A stretch of DNA of 64,000 bases from Ktedonobacteraceae bacterium (GTDB lineage: Bacteria; Chloroflexota; Ktedonobacteria; Ktedonobacterales; Ktedonobacteraceae). Location of the stretch: the NCBI GenBank assembly GCA_035653615.1, contig DASRBN010000030.1:266041-330040 (forward strand). Reading direction: 5' to 3'. Below the pieces are notes generated by a model, which had not been told where the DNA came from, made no database searches, and was given only the letters and a program-made list of their open reading frames with translations. The position numbers were made by a program, and so were the translations under genes. Of this stretch, positions 62,699 to 64,000 are shown piece by piece; position 1 is the first letter of the stretch, and the number at the start of each line of letters is the position of its first letter.

Positions 62699-63085
62699 AT
62701 GAACATTGCACTGCTCGAAGATAACCCTGCCGTTCTCGATTACATGTCTACTGCTTTGCGTATGGCCGGCCATAACGTCTCCACACATGTCGAGAGTTCC
62801 TCGCTCCTCGCCGCTCTCTTTCACCCGGCAGGCGTTTGCTCACCGCTGCCCTATGACCTCGTTATCGTTGATCTGCTGCTGCCGGGCGATATGTCTGGGG
62901 TCGAGGCCATCCATCGCATTCGTCAAAGCATCCCGCCAGACACGTTGCCTATCGTCATTGTTTCGGCTTGCAGCCAGTATGAGTTGGCGCAGGTCAAAGC
63001 ACGCTTCCCTCATATTCCCATGTTGCGCAAACCTTTTAAAATGAGCAAACTCTTGCAAACCATTAACCAGCTAAAGCCTGTCTGA
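62699..63085 (+). CDS. Single-domain response regulator
   Basis: Receiver-only protein of 128 residues. Acidic pair ED at 8-9 (LLEDNP), phospho-acceptor Asp in VIVDLLLPG (about 58), a Thr/Ser site in VIVSACS, and Lys in LRKPF (about 113) complete the pattern. No output domain, so it would act by protein contact or phosphotransfer. GCAGGAGGGA lies upstream of the ATG at 62699. No histidine kinase in the window. Confidence 0.92.
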   Translation: MNIALLEDNPAVLDYMSTALRMAGHNVSTHVESSSLLAALFHPAGVCSPLPYDLVIVDLLLPGDMSGVEAIHRIRQSIPPDTLPIVIVSACSQYELAQVKARFPHIPMLRKPFKMSKLLQTINQLKPV

Positions 63086-63095
63086 GAGCTACCGG

Positions 63096-63485
63096 TTAAT
63101 GCTGCCGGATGGCATGTTCATTGTCGAGGGCATGTAGCAGGTCTTTGAATGTGCGGACTAGCGTGTGATTGCGCAGCCGGTAATAGATGGCGTTCCCTTC
63201 TCTACGTGAAGCAATCAGACCGGCGTTGGAGAGTTGCTTTAAATGGCCTGATATAGTAGCGGGAGACAATTTCAAGTGTTTCGCGATATCGCCGGAACGT
63301 ATCTCTATAGGAAGTGTTTGATCATTGTTATCCGGTATCGCCAGCAACTCCAGAATTTGCCGGCGAGTGCTGTCGCACATCATAGATAGGAAATGATCTA
63401 CGAATTGCTCAATTTCGGCAGGGCGATGATGAAATGGAGGCTCTGCCGGTGTCTTTGTCACTTCTGATGATTGTTCAATCGACAT
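63096..63485 (-). CDS. ArsR-family winged-helix repressor
   Basis: Regulator of 129 residues: DSTRRQILELLA, then RSGDIAKHLKLSPATISGHLKQLSNAGLIASRREGNAIYYRL (seen in part), the winged-helix with wing. The N-terminal 35 residues are extra. No CxC or other classical metal site. ATG 63485 has AAAGGGA upstream; GTG 63506 is the alternative. It stands convergent with the response regulator (11 bases between stops). Its target is not visible; it is distinct from the SdpR-like copy at 138-473. Confidence 0.9.
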   Translation of the reverse strand: MSIEQSSEVTKTPAEPPFHHRPAEIEQFVDHFLSMMCDSTRRQILELLAIPDNNDQTLPIEIRSGDIAKHLKLSPATISGHLKQLSNAGLIASRREGNAIYYRLRNHTLVRTFKDLLHALDNEHAIRQH

Positions 63486-63671
63486 ACAAACAAATCCCTT
63501 TTCCACGTAATGTTGGTAGCAGTATCGAATACTCTACACTATACACGCGACGAACCCCCATGGAGTTACAAATTTGGGCAAATCTGAACTATTGCTATGA
63601 ACTGATGGCTCTAGTCATCGGGAACAAGGATGACCACAAACGGATAGTCGAGTGGGAAAAGGTTGGATGAG

Positions 63672-63899
63672 TTAACGAGGACCGGGGCGGTAACCAGGTA
63701 CACGGACCTGGATGTCCAATGATAAATTCGCCCACTGTCGATCGGTTGTAAATACAGAGAGATTTCGGCTCTGTGCCAGGGCAAGACAACATCGGTCTCC
63801 CAGAGAAAGGCCGGCATGCTTTGTGAGAGTTCGCAATAATCCAGCAATATAAGCAAGTTCGTAACTACTCAGGTGTCCTAGAGATTTGCCAAAGAGTTC
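63672..63899 (-). pseudogene. PIN-domain toxin (VapC-like) C-terminal relic
   Basis: The frame ends with YELAYIAGLLRTLTKHAGLSLGDRCCLALA and then VFTTDRQWANL, the typical C-terminal half of VapC ribonucleases with two of the metal-binding Asp (GDR and TTDR). The N-terminal part with the first Asp and any antitoxin gene are missing; upstream sequence is interrupted by the start of an IS66-like transposase. Probably inactivated by that insertion. Confidence 0.6.
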
Positions 63900-63920
63900 A
63901 ACATCCTGTAGAGTAAGGGC

Positions 63921-64000
63921 ATGACGCCAGAAGAAGAACTGCTTCAGCTTCGACAAGAGAATAAAGACTTGCATGAGCGACTGGCCCAACGAGATGAACT
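63921..64000 (+). CDS. IS66-family transposase, N-terminal part (cut by window edge)
   Basis: The last 80 bases begin with ATG at 63921, reading MTPEEELLQLRQENKDLHER and then LAQRDE, the coiled-coil start of IS66-type transposases (often followed by an HTH and DDE domain). A weak AAGG lies just before. Completeness cannot be judged, because the window ends. It interrupts a PIN-toxin relic on the opposite strand. Confidence 0.6.
   Translation, partial: MTPEEELLQLRQENKDLHERLAQRDE

Noticed and set aside
63560..63670. Small plus-strand frame of 36 codons (MELQIWANLN start)
   Set aside because: No ribosome site and no protein-like homology; it lies between an ArsR gene and a PIN relic and is probably chance.

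Overview
The window looks like a chromosomal segment of a Ktedonobacteria-type member of the Chloroflexota. The evidence is the mix of genes: many HTH/NB-ARC/TPR and kinase-type signalling proteins, ArsR and SdpI pairs, a YtrA-type GntR-ABC cassette, T-box control of trp genes, an S53 acid peptidase and scattered GTAGGGAC-type palindromic repeats. No rRNA or marker gene settles the lineage, so this is an inference. Housekeeping genes alternate with accessory genes, relics and small repeats.

Region by region. 0-4.2 kb: ArsR-SdpI pair with an ArsR-type operator, then a YhfC fragment and a methyltransferase fragment that end at one breakpoint, then pth and a phosphoesterase with a long acidic insert on the minus strand. 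4.3-10.1 kb: YqeY-like protein, a cysteinyl-tRNA synthetase fused to a glycosyltransferase-2-like domain with a His-rich tail, a ThuA-oxidoreductase fusion and a LON-domain protein. 10-12 kb: a DUF4388 protein, the first copy of a promoter-plus-hairpin element (element A) and a PKD-domain relic. 12-19 kb: acyl-CoA synthetase, crotonase, membrane proteins and a HAD hydrolase. 19-31 kb: EF-G-like GTPase, a perfect 33-bp inverted repeat, NCS1 permease, GH15 hydrolase, methyltransferase relic, DUF1786 protein, S53 peptidase, SCP2-like protein and a Nudix/APH-like fusion. 31-36.7 kb: a divergent promoter pair (37-codon ORF against a GntR-ABC operon), a QueD-like enzyme, a patatin and a C39-like peptidase.

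36.9-44.3 kb is a complete tryptophan operon (trpE-G-D-CF-B-A, minus strand) behind a T-box leader. Its specifier reads UGG and its NCCA-binding bases match the tRNA-Trp encoded in the same window at 62.5 kb. The trpE coding region carries two copies of the dispersed repeat and its leader a third. 44.4-59.4 kb: STAND regulator, epimerase behind three palindromic operators, TMEM175-like channel, kinase fused to a degenerate PP2C domain, glycogen-debranching-type enzyme, aminotransferase, DNA polymerase I and a second phosphoesterase. 59.5-64 kb: small HTH gene, solo tnpB insertion element, the second copy of the promoter-plus-hairpin element (element B) in front of a His-rich anchored protein, tRNA-Ser and tRNA-Trp, a response regulator, an ArsR regulator, a PIN-toxin relic and the start of an IS66-like transposase cut by the window edge.

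The strongest candidates for something new are the duplicated promoter-RNA element (10901-11015 and 61464-61573), the cysS-glycosyltransferase fusion, and the repeat-derived peptides in TrpE.
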